From contig CAKRPQ010000046.1 of NCBI GenBank assembly GCA_934385225.1, positions 1 through 14,481 of the forward strand: a stretch of DNA of 14,481 bases. Direction: 5' to 3'. Position numbers and translations under genes: made by a program. The notes beneath the pieces are model-generated. The model was given only the letters and a program-made list of their open reading frames with translations. It was not told the origin of the DNA and did no database searches. The DNA is from an uncultured Eubacteriales bacterium (GTDB lineage Bacteria; Bacillota; Clostridia; Oscillospirales; CAG-272). Position 1 is the stretch's first letter. Every line of letters starts with the position of its first letter. Below are positions 1-7,656 of this stretch, in pieces.

Positions 1-179
1 GCAGTCGTTGTCGGGTCATATGTCTGAATAAAAGCGTCAAGCGTGTCAACTGTTTCGGTTTTCGTGTCTGTGTCTTTATTTTTGTCCTTGTCGCCGCTGC
101 CTTTACCGCAGGAAGCAAGAAGCACTGCGGAAAAGAGCATTATAAAGGCAAGAAAGAATGCTAAAATTATTTTATTCAT
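1..179 (-). CDS. Putative lipoprotein, N-terminal part (runs off the window)
   Basis: Reading the minus strand from ATG at 179, the first residues form a lipoprotein signal peptide: a short basic start (MNK), a hydrophobic core of about 18 residues, then a lipobox LASC with the modifiable Cys near residue 24. A charged linker rich in Asp, Lys and Thr follows (DKDKNKDTDTKTET), typical of the flexible tether between a lipid anchor and an extracellular domain. A good ribosome binding site (AGGAG, about 7 bases before the ATG) lies in the 12-base gap after the stop of the preceding hydrolase gene, so it is almost certainly cotranscribed with the fucosidase/hydrolase gene. The folded domain lies outside the window and its function cannot be judged. 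Being in a glycan-degradation operon, it could be a surface binding protein or another esterase, but that is only inference from context. Confidence 0.75.
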   Translation of the reverse strand, partial: MNKIILAFFLAFIMLFSAVLLASCGKGSGDKDKNKDTDTKTETVDTLDAFIQTYDPTTT

Positions 180-191
180 AAAATCTCCTGA

Positions 192-1499
192 TTATTTAAG
201 AATGTTTTCAAGGCAGGCCTCGAATTTCGGTGTCCACCATTTAAGGTGGCCGTAACGGAGTGGGTGAACGGGGTCGTGCATATAATTGTCAAACAGAGTT
301 TCGCTTACATTGTTCATCTCCGTATCGCCGTAGAGGTCGAGAACGGTCACGCCCCACTTTGTTTCAAGAGTGCCGAGAGCGTTTACGATATTTTCGTAGT
401 TTGTACGCTGAGCGGCGGTAAACCAACTGTTTGTAGGTCCCGCGCTTGTGCTTGTGTGAAGAATTACGGGGCAATTCCACGTTTCTTTCGCGTAGCAGAT
501 GATGTATTCAAGTGCGCCGAGAGTTGTCGAAGTGTCAAAGTAGGAAAGAGCCGTTTTATCCGCGCCCGTAACGCTTCCGAGGCGGTCTTTGCCGCTATAA
601 TACATCTCTTTCGCGTCGTTTGTCGAAACGCAGACGACAAGAGCGTCGGGTGTCGCGGCAATATCAAAGTTCTTTATGCGTGTCACAAAAGAATGTGTGC
701 TTGTACGGTTTCCGTCATTCGTTATCGTGTCGTCGAAAAACACGGTTGCACCGTCGACGCCGCTTTTTACGCTTGTGGCGTTCTGGCGCTTTGCAAAGTA
801 TTCGGGAACAGCTTCGTTATTTACGCTATACGCGCCTCTCGTCTCGGAAGAACCGAGCCAGAATATTGTTTTGTTTTCAAGCGGTCTTATCGGAAGAGTG
901 AAGGTATTCGCGACACTGTATGCGTCCGCGTTACCGTCCGTGCCGCTCTCAAAACCCGACTTATTTGCTTTTACGAAGTTGACGATCTCTGTCGGATCTT
1001 CAAGGCTGTGCGGGTGATGATCGCACCCCTCTTTGATTATGACCTTGATGTTTGCGCTCGCACCTGCGTCGTCATACGCCTTTTTGAGGAGCGCGCCGTT
1101 CTCGGAATACGGAACGGTTTTATCCGAGTCGCCCGCAACGAGAATTACGGGGATTTCTGTTGAAATAAGCTCGCTCGCGTGAAGAATCGGGTTGCCCGTA
1201 TGCGTTTTTACAGTCTCCTCATCGACGCCGTACATAGCTTTAACCGCGTTCCAACAGGAAGCGTCGCCGTCACCGTCGCCGAGACCCGCAGGCCAGCTCC
1301 AAAGATTCAGAACGGGCGCGTCAAGGTAGAGAGTCGAAACGTCATTCGGATATTTGAACGCATAATTTACGGCGTAAAGACCGCCGCGGGAGAAGCCGAA
1401 CACGTCGGCTTTCTCGCTAAGTCCAAACTCCGCGGTAACGAAGTCGTGGAAGCCTTTGAGAAGCTCCACGGACTCTTCGTTTCCGTACATATCGGACAC
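192..1499 (-). CDS. Alpha/beta hydrolase plus SGNH/GDSL hydrolase: C-terminal continuation of the fucosidase gene cut off by an in-frame TGA
   Basis: The 435 residues from GTG 1499 contain two esterase-type domains. Residues 1-180 are most of an alpha/beta hydrolase: nucleophile elbow GFSRGG (Ser37), acid region AGDSDKTVP (Asp124 or Asp126) and a histidine cluster DHHPHSL (His161, 162 or 164). Residues 205-435 are an SGNH hydrolase: block I LGSSETRG (Ser218 likely nucleophile), block III VSTND (Asn294) and block V DPVHPLRYGH (Asp409/His412). The start is doubtful. No ribosome binding site precedes GTG 1499, there is no signal peptide, and the first strands and helix of the alpha/beta hydrolase lie upstream, before TGA 1518-1520, in the same frame. 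I therefore read this as the 3' part of the fucosidase gene. The SGNH domain resembles those of clostridial carbohydrate esterases that remove acyl groups from glycans (inference). It may be untranslated, made by readthrough, or whole if the TGA is a sequence error. Confidence 0.8.
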   Translation of the reverse strand: MSDMYGNEESVELLKGFHDFVTAEFGLSEKADVFGFSRGGLYAVNYAFKYPNDVSTLYLDAPVLNLWSWPAGLGDGDGDASCWNAVKAMYGVDEETVKTHTGNPILHASELISTEIPVILVAGDSDKTVPYSENGALLKKAYDDAGASANIKVIIKEGCDHHPHSLEDPTEIVNFVKANKSGFESGTDGNADAYSVANTFTLPIRPLENKTIFWLGSSETRGAYSVNNEAVPEYFAKRQNATSVKSGVDGATVFFDDTITNDGNRTSTHSFVTRIKNFDIAATPDALVVCVSTNDAKEMYYSGKDRLGSVTGADKTALSYFDTSTTLGALEYIICYAKETWNCPVILHTSTSAGPTNSWFTAAQRTNYENIVNALGTLETKWGVTVLDLYGDTEMNNVSETLFDNYMHDPVHPLRYGHLKWWTPKFEACLENILK

Positions 1500-1517
1500 T
1501 TTGTAGTATGCTACCGT

Positions 1518-1520
1518 TCA
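1518..1520 (-). other. In-frame TGA interrupting the fucosidase-hydrolase gene
   Basis: On the minus strand the frame reads ...ALKNLG-TGA-TVAYYKVSDMYG... with no frame change between the upstream and downstream coding regions. In alpha/beta hydrolases of this type I expect a Trp here (a G-W-x-x-A-Y-Y-like strand), so one G-to-A change of TGG explains it. Every other Trp upstream and downstream is encoded by TGG, and TGA ends fucO, oadB and the GH106-like gene, so code reassignment is unlikely. A nonsense mutation, an assembly or sequencing error, or low-level readthrough remain. Confidence 0.8.
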
Positions 1521-4500
1521 GCCGAGGTTTTTAAGAGCCTTATCGGCGTAGTCGTAAATGCCGAGGAACTCTGTTCTCCATACCCAGTTACCGTTTGCGT
1601 TTGAGGGCTTGATTACGGTGTATTCTCTGCCTTCGTGTGTGCCTGTATAAGTATTTGTTTCGAATTGATGTTTGTACGAATATCCGTTATCGCTACAATA
1701 CTTTTCGATTGCATCACATTTTGTCGGCTGGATGATGCATATACCGGAAAGTCCGTTGAAAGCATTTTCTTTTATAAGCTTTACACGATCGTTCAATATC
1801 ACTGTGCGAATACCGGTTGCACCACTGAACATCGCATTTTCAATCGATGTTATTGATGTGCTTTGACTGAAATCGGCCGTACCTGCCAAATATTCTCCGT
1901 TTCCGAACCAAACGCCGTCAAGAGATGTCATATTTTCAAAGTTATTTCCGCCAAGCGAGGCGTTAGCGGGAAGATGAACTTTTTTAAGCGATGCACACCC
2001 GTTAAACATATATGCGCCTTTGACGGTCTCGACGCTGCTTATATCGGCAAGCCCCGTTTCGGGTGCAGTTCCTGCCATAAACACGGTGCTCAGTTTCTTT
2101 GCTCCTATAAACACTTCTTTTATTAAGGACTTAAGCGTTTTCGGATAGACAACTGTTTCCATTGACGCCAAATTAAATCCGTATCCTGATACACCTGTAA
2201 CTCCGTCGTCAAGAATTACGGTTTTAATTTTATTACTTGCGTCACTTGTGAGTATCGGAGCAGGGCTATTGCCTTCTATCTTACTTACTCGGTCGCTTTT
2301 AGTCGACTCTGTGAACTGAGGGTGCAACTGCGAAACCCTATGTCCCCAGCTTACTTCCGGTAAATCACCTTTTCCACGGTAAACAGCTACATAATCGCTT
2401 CCATCCCTTAAGAGAGTGATGTATATACCGCTTTCAGTAAAGGAAAGAACTTTAGTGTCATTGTCTATTGCTTGATTTACCGCGGGAATATTCTTATAAG
2501 TGAACGTGTCTCCGATGGGATTTCCATTCCAGTCGGTCATACCCTCAGTTCTGACGGTGTAATCACTCTTCTTTTTAAGAGTAACGGCACCGCTTTCGAG
2601 AACAGACCAAACCGTTCCGTCATCGTTTGCGGAGTTGAGAACACCCGCTTTATACATTCCGAGCGAAAGGTCATAAATGCTTATATCGATATAATTCGGG
2701 TTGGCATATTCCGTGTAAACGATTTCAAGTTCTCCGGTTTCATCATTTTCCCAAACTTCATAGCCGCATACATATACTTTGTTTTCGTATTGACCGTCAG
2801 CAAAGTTTGTTATCGTGAAACCGAACTTCGTCATTCCGGCATATTTGCCGTCCGTATCGGATTCGAGAGTCTTATTCACTATCACGCCGTCTTTATAAAC
2901 TTCGGTTTTGAGTATCTTATTGTCCGCGGGACTGATATTTTCGCCATCAACTTTAAGAAATTCGTCATCATTCGGCTTATTTGACGTTGCGACAGCAACA
3001 GTTCCGTATTCATTGATAGTATAACCTGCTTTTTCTACCGTGTCGTCGAAGTAGAAAACGCTTCTCATACCGTTATAGTCGCGCGTTCTTACCGAGAAGC
3101 CGTCATATACGAGCGCGTGCGTCGATTCTGTTACAGATATATCAAACGATGCGCTCTTATCTTCGTACGATACCGTTACAGACTGTGTTGTTTTTCTGAT
3201 TTTTTCGGGTGATACAGTCAGTGAATTTTCAGGAACAACCTTTGTAAAACGCGTATCGCCAATGCCAACTTCAAACGTGAAATCCGTCACGAAAACAGGC
3301 TTGGACTCGTAATTGTTATTTGCTTCATCTTTAACGGAGCCGGTAAACTCATAGATCACTATCGTATCAAACGTCACTCCGTTTTCCCAAACAAGTCTGA
3401 ACCACGGATTTCGGTCTTCTTCAGGTGTAGCACTTGCATTCCAACGTTTTGCGTAATGATTTTGAGTTCTGTCTCCATCAATAACCATTTTTGCAAGGCA
3501 TTCTTTCGGATTCCATCTATGGACTGATGACTGATATGTGCGTGTAACATTTTTTGCAAGATTGTTTTCAAGTTCGGGATCATCAATACTGTTGTAAAAT
3601 TCGATTTCAGATATTGAAGCACCGAATATAGTATACATTGTAAATTCATTTGCACTTATCGGAGTGGCATACTTGATTGTTTTAACATGATCTTCCGCCT
3701 TGGTAGAAGAATTGTCTCCGATAGTTGTACCCGTGTATATCGTCTTTCTTATCGGAGCTGCCGCTACAATATCAGCTTCCACTTCAATACCCGAAATATC
3801 CGCACTTTCGCCTGATACATAATTTGTTTTGTTCGGCTGTTTGACAATATTTATGCTGTTAACAAATCCGTTTGTAAATTCCGTTTCAACATCGGCAATC
3901 GAAACGGTTGCAGAAGAATTAAAGCCTGTGACGAGAGATTCGCTGCCGTTTGCAACCATCTTCAAATAGAAAGTCAAAGTACCCGTCTTTTCCGTATATC
4001 TCTGCGTCGTTATGCTTACGGTCTTTTCGGTCTCGCCACTTGCAAACGTTACGGGGATTCCCTGCGTTGTGACGTAATGGTACTGCACCGCACTGCCTGG
4101 TTCGTCATTGACAATCACGTTAAGCGCGCCTGTGCTTCCGCCTTTTCTCACGAGCTTCACATCATATGTGTTGTCCTCGCTTATTGTGTAAGCGTTATGT
4201 TCAAATTCTATAAGCCCTTTGCCACCGTTATTCAAAACACATACGGCATCAAGCTTAACATTTCCGTCGATTGCGGTTATTTTAACTGTATGAGTACCGT
4301 CTTCGAGTGTATCAGTTTCGCCGATAACCTTTCCGAGTGTTCCGTCAGCAATGAATAATGTTTTCGGAGTTCCGCCGTCGACGGATACAGAGAAGTGAGT
4401 ATTGTTATCGCTTCCGCCGTAGATATATGCAAATGTGCCGTTAAACGAGACGTTTACGCTTTCACCTGCGGGAACATTTATGTAAGAGCCGCCGATGCTG

Positions 4501-6650
4501 TCCATGCTGTCAGCGGTCTCGCACGCGGACGAAGCGCTGAACGCGGACGAATTTTCCGCATTGTCGATCACATCAAGTCCGTTCGGAACACCTGATCCGA
4601 GTTCAAAGTCTGTTGTTACTTTATATGCTCCCACTTCCGTTATAATCGGAAGAGCACTTTCGTTAAGACCGGACACTGCGATCTTAATAGCCGTCGCCGT
4701 TACGGGAACGCCTGCCGCAATGCGAAGCGATCCGATTACGGGAGCTTCATACCACTTTATCCAGTTTCCGCTTGTGTTCTTGTAGGAAATCGTAAGCGAG
4801 TTTACTCTCTGACCGAGGCGTATTTCCTCGCTTATTCTTACCGCGTCGAAAGTTATCGGAGAATTAAGCTCGTAGAGGAGCGTTGCTGCCTGTTCCTTTG
4901 ACGCGTAGTAGGTATCCTCACTTCCGTCGAGAGTCTTTGAAGCCGAATAAGCGATGTCGTCGCCGTAAACGGACGTTGCCGACGCGGTAGCACCTTCAAG
5001 AAGATTCGTCGCGAAAGACTCTTTTACGTTTCTGCCAAATGTTTCAACAGATGTGCGTATCTCCGGAGTTATCTGTCCATTGTCATCAAGAGGTATGTTT
5101 ATAAGAAGAACGCTGTTGTGACCCGTTGAGCGATAGTAAATATCGCGAAGTTCGGTAGGGGTTTTCGGTATTGCTTTGTTTTTGCCCCAGAACCACCCGG
5201 GTGTAAGCGAAACGTCAGATTCGATTACAGACCAGTGATTTCCTCCGGGATATCCGGTAACTACGCGAATTTTTTCGTCATATTCGTAATTTACTTGCGG
5301 ATAGCCTGACACGCCGAGGTGCGTACCGTGATTATAGAACAGGCAATCGCGGCATGCCCATTTTTGCCATGAGTCATTTGAAGAAGCACCTTTTTCATTT
5401 GCACTCAAAATTATATCGGGACGAAGAGTTTCACCGCCCGTAATTCCGCTTATGTCAATATCGGAACATTGCTCACGAATTGCGGTAAACATCCTTTTTA
5501 TGTCGAGATTTTTTTCAGGCTTCACATAAGCGGAACCGCAAGCACCGTCAAGCCATATTTCTTTCCAAACTCCGTTGCAGCCGTATTTTTTATTGCTTAT
5601 TATTTCTTTGAATTGGTTTATCCAATATTCAAGATATTTATCGGGGGCATCCGCATAATCTTTGTTGTGCATATCCCAGGGAGAAAGGTAGAGCCCCATC
5701 TCCATATCGTACCTCGTGCAAGCTGCCGAAATTGCTTCGAGCGGATCGCCGTAGAGCTTATAGTATTCTGTGCCTTCGATGTCGAAATCGGTATATTTGC
5801 TCGGCCACATACAGAAACCGTCGTGATGCTTTGCGGTGAAAATGAGACGCTTGAAGCCTGCCTCTTTCAGCATTTTGACGTAGCCGTCAAAGTCCGCTTC
5901 CGTCGTAAGGTTAAAGTCGGAGACAACTTCCGTTTCGTTACCCCATTCTCTTCCCGTCATTGTATTGATAGAAAAATGGAGGAAAGCACACATTTCCTGC
6001 TTTGCGTATTCGTACTGCGAAGTTTTCGGTGTCGCACCCCATGCGGCTGGTGCTTCTGCCTCCGCATCGGTAAGATCTTTGTCGTAAACAAAGCCTTCGG
6101 CATATGTCGGTTCACTCGTTTGGTAAACTTCGATTTCGCGAAGGACGGCAGGTGCCCATTTATGAGATGTTGCCGTAAGGTAAATTCTCAACCATTTTGC
6201 CGTAACGTTTTTATCAAGATCGATTACGAGCTTTTGACCTATTGTTGTTCCGGTATGTATTGTTTCGAAATTCTCACCATCGTTTGATACGGCAAGATAA
6301 AAGCCTGCCGCGCGAACATCGTCTTGCGTTTCAGTGAATTTTTCATTTTTGCCGAACTCCATAACAACTACACGGTTGAAGGTCACAGCCTCATTCCAGG
6401 CAAGCTGTGCCCATTTTTCCTTTTCATTGTAAACAGGAGTCCATCTGCCCCACTCGCTGGTGACTTCACCATTGTTTTTGCCATCGTTAAGTACAGATGG
6501 CGGATTTGCACCCGTGTCATACGAACTTGCGCTTGCCGTAGCCGAAAGCGCAAGGTTCGCCGCATTTTCTGCCGATACGGTCGTTCCCAAACAGAACATG
6601 GGAACAATCATTGCAATGCAGAGAAATGCGCAAAGTAATCTTTTTGCCAT
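1518..6650 (-). CDS. Secreted multidomain alpha-L-fucosidase (GH29) with F5/8C, Ig-like and BspA-like repeat modules
   Basis: This is an extracellular enzyme expected to cleave terminal alpha-L-fucose from host or plant glycans. Visible order in 1710 residues: signal peptide 1-26 (cleavage after VSA); F5/8C (CBM32-like) 29-178; GH29 about 200-545 with HFS (His225), REWG 234-237, AKHHDGF 273-279 and the nucleophile in WLDGA (Asp368); a second F5/8C-like domain about 549-678; a beta-rich binding-like module 690-808; Calx-beta-like 812-922; Ig-like (Big_3 type) 932-1173, interrupted by an F5/8C-like insert at about 962-1129; an unnamed beta-rich region 1180-1465; BspA-like leucine-rich repeats about 1475-1645; then the first 45 residues of an alpha/beta hydrolase, cut by TGA. 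The EWG/KHHDGF pattern suggests GH29 subfamily B (alpha-1,3/1,4), with moderate certainty. ATG 6650 is preceded by AGGAG at 8 bases and a strong promoter. An AraC regulator is divergent. No sortase motif or dockerin is seen. Confidence 0.9.
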   Translation of the reverse strand: MAKRLLCAFLCIAMIVPMFCLGTTVSAENAANLALSATASASSYDTGANPPSVLNDGKNNGEVTSEWGRWTPVYNEKEKWAQLAWNEAVTFNRVVVMEFGKNEKFTETQDDVRAAGFYLAVSNDGENFETIHTGTTIGQKLVIDLDKNVTAKWLRIYLTATSHKWAPAVLREIEVYQTSEPTYAEGFVYDKDLTDAEAEAPAAWGATPKTSQYEYAKQEMCAFLHFSINTMTGREWGNETEVVSDFNLTTEADFDGYVKMLKEAGFKRLIFTAKHHDGFCMWPSKYTDFDIEGTEYYKLYGDPLEAISAACTRYDMEMGLYLSPWDMHNKDYADAPDKYLEYWINQFKEIISNKKYGCNGVWKEIWLDGACGSAYVKPEKNLDIKRMFTAIREQCSDIDISGITGGETLRPDIILSANEKGASSNDSWQKWACRDCLFYNHGTHLGVSGYPQVNYEYDEKIRVVTGYPGGNHWSVIESDVSLTPGWFWGKNKAIPKTPTELRDIYYRSTGHNSVLLINIPLDDNGQITPEIRTSVETFGRNVKESFATNLLEGATASATSVYGDDIAYSASKTLDGSEDTYYASKEQAATLLYELNSPITFDAVRISEEIRLGQRVNSLTISYKNTSGNWIKWYEAPVIGSLRIAAGVPVTATAIKIAVSGLNESALPIITEVGAYKVTTDFELGSGVPNGLDVIDNAENSSAFSASSACETADSMDSIGGSYINVPAGESVNVSFNGTFAYIYGGSDNNTHFSVSVDGGTPKTLFIADGTLGKVIGETDTLEDGTHTVKITAIDGNVKLDAVCVLNNGGKGLIEFEHNAYTISEDNTYDVKLVRKGGSTGALNVIVNDEPGSAVQYHYVTTQGIPVTFASGETEKTVSITTQRYTEKTGTLTFYLKMVANGSESLVTGFNSSATVSIADVETEFTNGFVNSINIVKQPNKTNYVSGESADISGIEVEADIVAAAPIRKTIYTGTTIGDNSSTKAEDHVKTIKYATPISANEFTMYTIFGASISEIEFYNSIDDPELENNLAKNVTRTYQSSVHRWNPKECLAKMVIDGDRTQNHYAKRWNASATPEEDRNPWFRLVWENGVTFDTIVIYEFTGSVKDEANNNYESKPVFVTDFTFEVGIGDTRFTKVVPENSLTVSPEKIRKTTQSVTVSYEDKSASFDISVTESTHALVYDGFSVRTRDYNGMRSVFYFDDTVEKAGYTINEYGTVAVATSNKPNDDEFLKVDGENISPADNKILKTEVYKDGVIVNKTLESDTDGKYAGMTKFGFTITNFADGQYENKVYVCGYEVWENDETGELEIVYTEYANPNYIDISIYDLSLGMYKAGVLNSANDDGTVWSVLESGAVTLKKKSDYTVRTEGMTDWNGNPIGDTFTYKNIPAVNQAIDNDTKVLSFTESGIYITLLRDGSDYVAVYRGKGDLPEVSWGHRVSQLHPQFTESTKSDRVSKIEGNSPAPILTSDASNKIKTVILDDGVTGVSGYGFNLASMETVVYPKTLKSLIKEVFIGAKKLSTVFMAGTAPETGLADISSVETVKGAYMFNGCASLKKVHLPANASLGGNNFENMTSLDGVWFGNGEYLAGTADFSQSTSITSIENAMFSGATGIRTVILNDRVKLIKENAFNGLSGICIIQPTKCDAIEKYCSDNGYSYKHQFETNTYTGTHEGREYTVIKPSNANGNWVWRTEFLGIYDYADKALKNLG

Positions 6651-6669
6651 TTTCCAATCTCCTTTTTTC

Positions 6670-6752
6670 TAAAAAATCTTGCAAATTTCTCGGTTTTGTG
6701 ATAAAATCAAGTTGGCCGATGACCATTTATATTATATCAACAAGATTTTTTA
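6670..6752. repeat. Perfect 12-bp inverted repeat, candidate AraC-regulator operator
   Basis: TAAAAAATCTTG at 6670-6681 is repeated as its exact reverse complement CAAGATTTTTTA at 6741-6752. The arms are 71 bases apart centre to centre and straddle both divergent promoters: one touches the AraC -35, the other lies between the -35 and -10 of the fucosidase promoter. AraC-family proteins often bind paired sites near their target. The assignment is inference from position and exactness; the A-rich composition makes the arms less specific than their length suggests. Confidence 0.5.
6679..6707 (+). promoter_or_regulatory. Sigma-A promoter of the AraC-family gene
   Basis: -35 TTGCAA (6679-6684), 17-base spacer, -10 TAAAAT (6702-6707) on the plus strand. 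This promoter is divergent from, and only about 25 bases away from, the fucosidase -10. The left arm of the inverted repeat overlaps the first three bases of this -35, which would fit autoregulation. Confidence 0.65.
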
Positions 6753-6759
6753 ATAGCAA
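6731..6759 (-). promoter_or_regulatory. Sigma-A promoter of the fucosidase gene
   Basis: Read on the minus strand: -35 TTGCTA (6754-6759), 17-base spacer, -10 TATAAT (6731-6736). The start site would lie near 6724, giving a leader of about 75 bases before ATG 6650. The right arm of the inverted repeat lies in the spacer of this promoter, so a bound regulator would touch it directly. Confidence 0.75.
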
Positions 6760-6793
6760 TGGACACACGAATACGATTTATGGAGTTTTGTAT

Positions 6794-7609
6794 ATGAAAA
6801 TAATTGAGAACGAATTTTTCACGTCAATGGTAAATAATGTATTTTTTTCAATTTATGTAGCTTCCGCTGTAATTGATAAAGGTTGGAAAAGCACACCCAG
6901 TTCAAAACCCACCTTAAAACTCTATTTTATAGAAAGCGGCGAGGGTGCGTGGCTCGCCGACGAAAATGAATTTATATATATGCTTCCGGGACACATATAT
7001 CTTATTCCGCCCTATCACGTTCATTCTTACGGAGTTTTAAGCGGCGGTACGGTGAACAAAATCTTTATAGATGTGTATATGGACTACCCTGACGGTGACA
7101 GCGTATTCGGCTCGTTCGGACACTTTGGCGACCTGTACGCACCGGATATAGTCAGAGAGATCGAACAGTATAACGTGCCGAATATTCTCGCATTTTACAA
7201 AACTCAGGCAATCGTAATAGAGCTGCTGCTCAAAATGGCTGAAAAATACAAATTCAATCCTCCCGAAAAAGGACGCTACTCAAAGGTTGTCGAAAACGCA
7301 ATAAAATACATTCACAAACGGACTACAAAGCAGCTTACACGTAATGATATTGCAAAATACTGCGGTGTTGCCTCGGTAACGCTTTCGAAACGTTTTTCAA
7401 AGGAGGTCGGAAAAAGCATTCCCGCATACATCAACGAGCTTTGCCTGCGCCGCGCTTCGCAGATGCTCCTTTTCTCCGATATGCCGATCACGGAAATAAG
7501 CGACACTCTCGGCTTCTCCGACAGATTCTATTTTTCAAAAGAATTTACAAAATTTTACGGTGTCCCGCCGCTAAAATATCGAAAAAACAACAATTTTAAT
7601 TCAAAATAA
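6794..7609 (+). CDS. AraC-family transcriptional regulator with N-terminal cupin sensor domain
   Basis: This 271-residue protein has the usual two-part AraC layout. Residues about 35-85 look like a cupin-type sugar-sensing domain (GEGAWLADENEF, then LPGHIYLIPPYHVHSYGV). Residues about 165-263 are the double helix-turn-helix DNA-binding domain: first helix pair around RNDIAKYCGVASVTLSKRF, second around PITEISDTLGFSDRFYFSKEFTKFYGVPP, the last being the family signature. The frame is open upstream, but ATG 6794 is the right start: GGAG lies 8 bases before it, the promoter lies just upstream, and an earlier start would fall before or within that promoter. It is divergent from the secreted fucosidase and most probably senses fucose or a fucosylated oligosaccharide and activates that gene (inference from context). 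It converges on the S24 repressor gene, with a shared terminator between them. Confidence 0.92.
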   Translation: MKIIENEFFTSMVNNVFFSIYVASAVIDKGWKSTPSSKPTLKLYFIESGEGAWLADENEFIYMLPGHIYLIPPYHVHSYGVLSGGTVNKIFIDVYMDYPDGDSVFGSFGHFGDLYAPDIVREIEQYNVPNILAFYKTQAIVIELLLKMAEKYKFNPPEKGRYSKVVENAIKYIHKRTTKQLTRNDIAKYCGVASVTLSKRFSKEVGKSIPAYINELCLRRASQMLLFSDMPITEISDTLGFSDRFYFSKEFTKFYGVPPLKYRKNNNFNSK

Positions 7610-7610
7610 A

Positions 7611-7655
7611 AAAACGGTTCTCAAAATCTCCAAATGAGTTTTTGAGAACCGTTTT
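7611..7655. terminator. Bidirectional intrinsic terminator between convergent AraC and S24 repressor genes
   Basis: AAAACGGTTCTCAAAA (7611-7626) pairs perfectly over 16 bp with 7640-7655, with a 13-base loop. T-rich tracts follow on both strands. It starts one base after the AraC stop codon and ends one base before the repressor stop codon, so it can serve both genes. Confidence 0.9.
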
Positions 7656-7656
7656 C

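Noticed and set aside
246..1163. Plus-strand open frame of 305 codons
   Set aside because: It lies opposite the alpha/beta and SGNH hydrolase coding region, has no family motif or plausible composition (Cys/Arg/Val-rich), and no ribosome binding site; it is a shadow of the minus-strand gene.
1518..1520. TGA reassigned to Trp or read as selenocysteine
   Set aside because: TGA ends several intact genes in the window and all other Trp codons are TGG, so there is no recoding. The position calls for Trp, not Cys, and I see no convincing SECIS-like hairpin just after it.
5469..6287. Plus-strand open frame of 272 codons
   Set aside because: Antisense to the GH29 catalytic domain, whose motifs are unmistakable on the minus strand; its composition is shadow-like, with many Phe, Cys and Arg residues.
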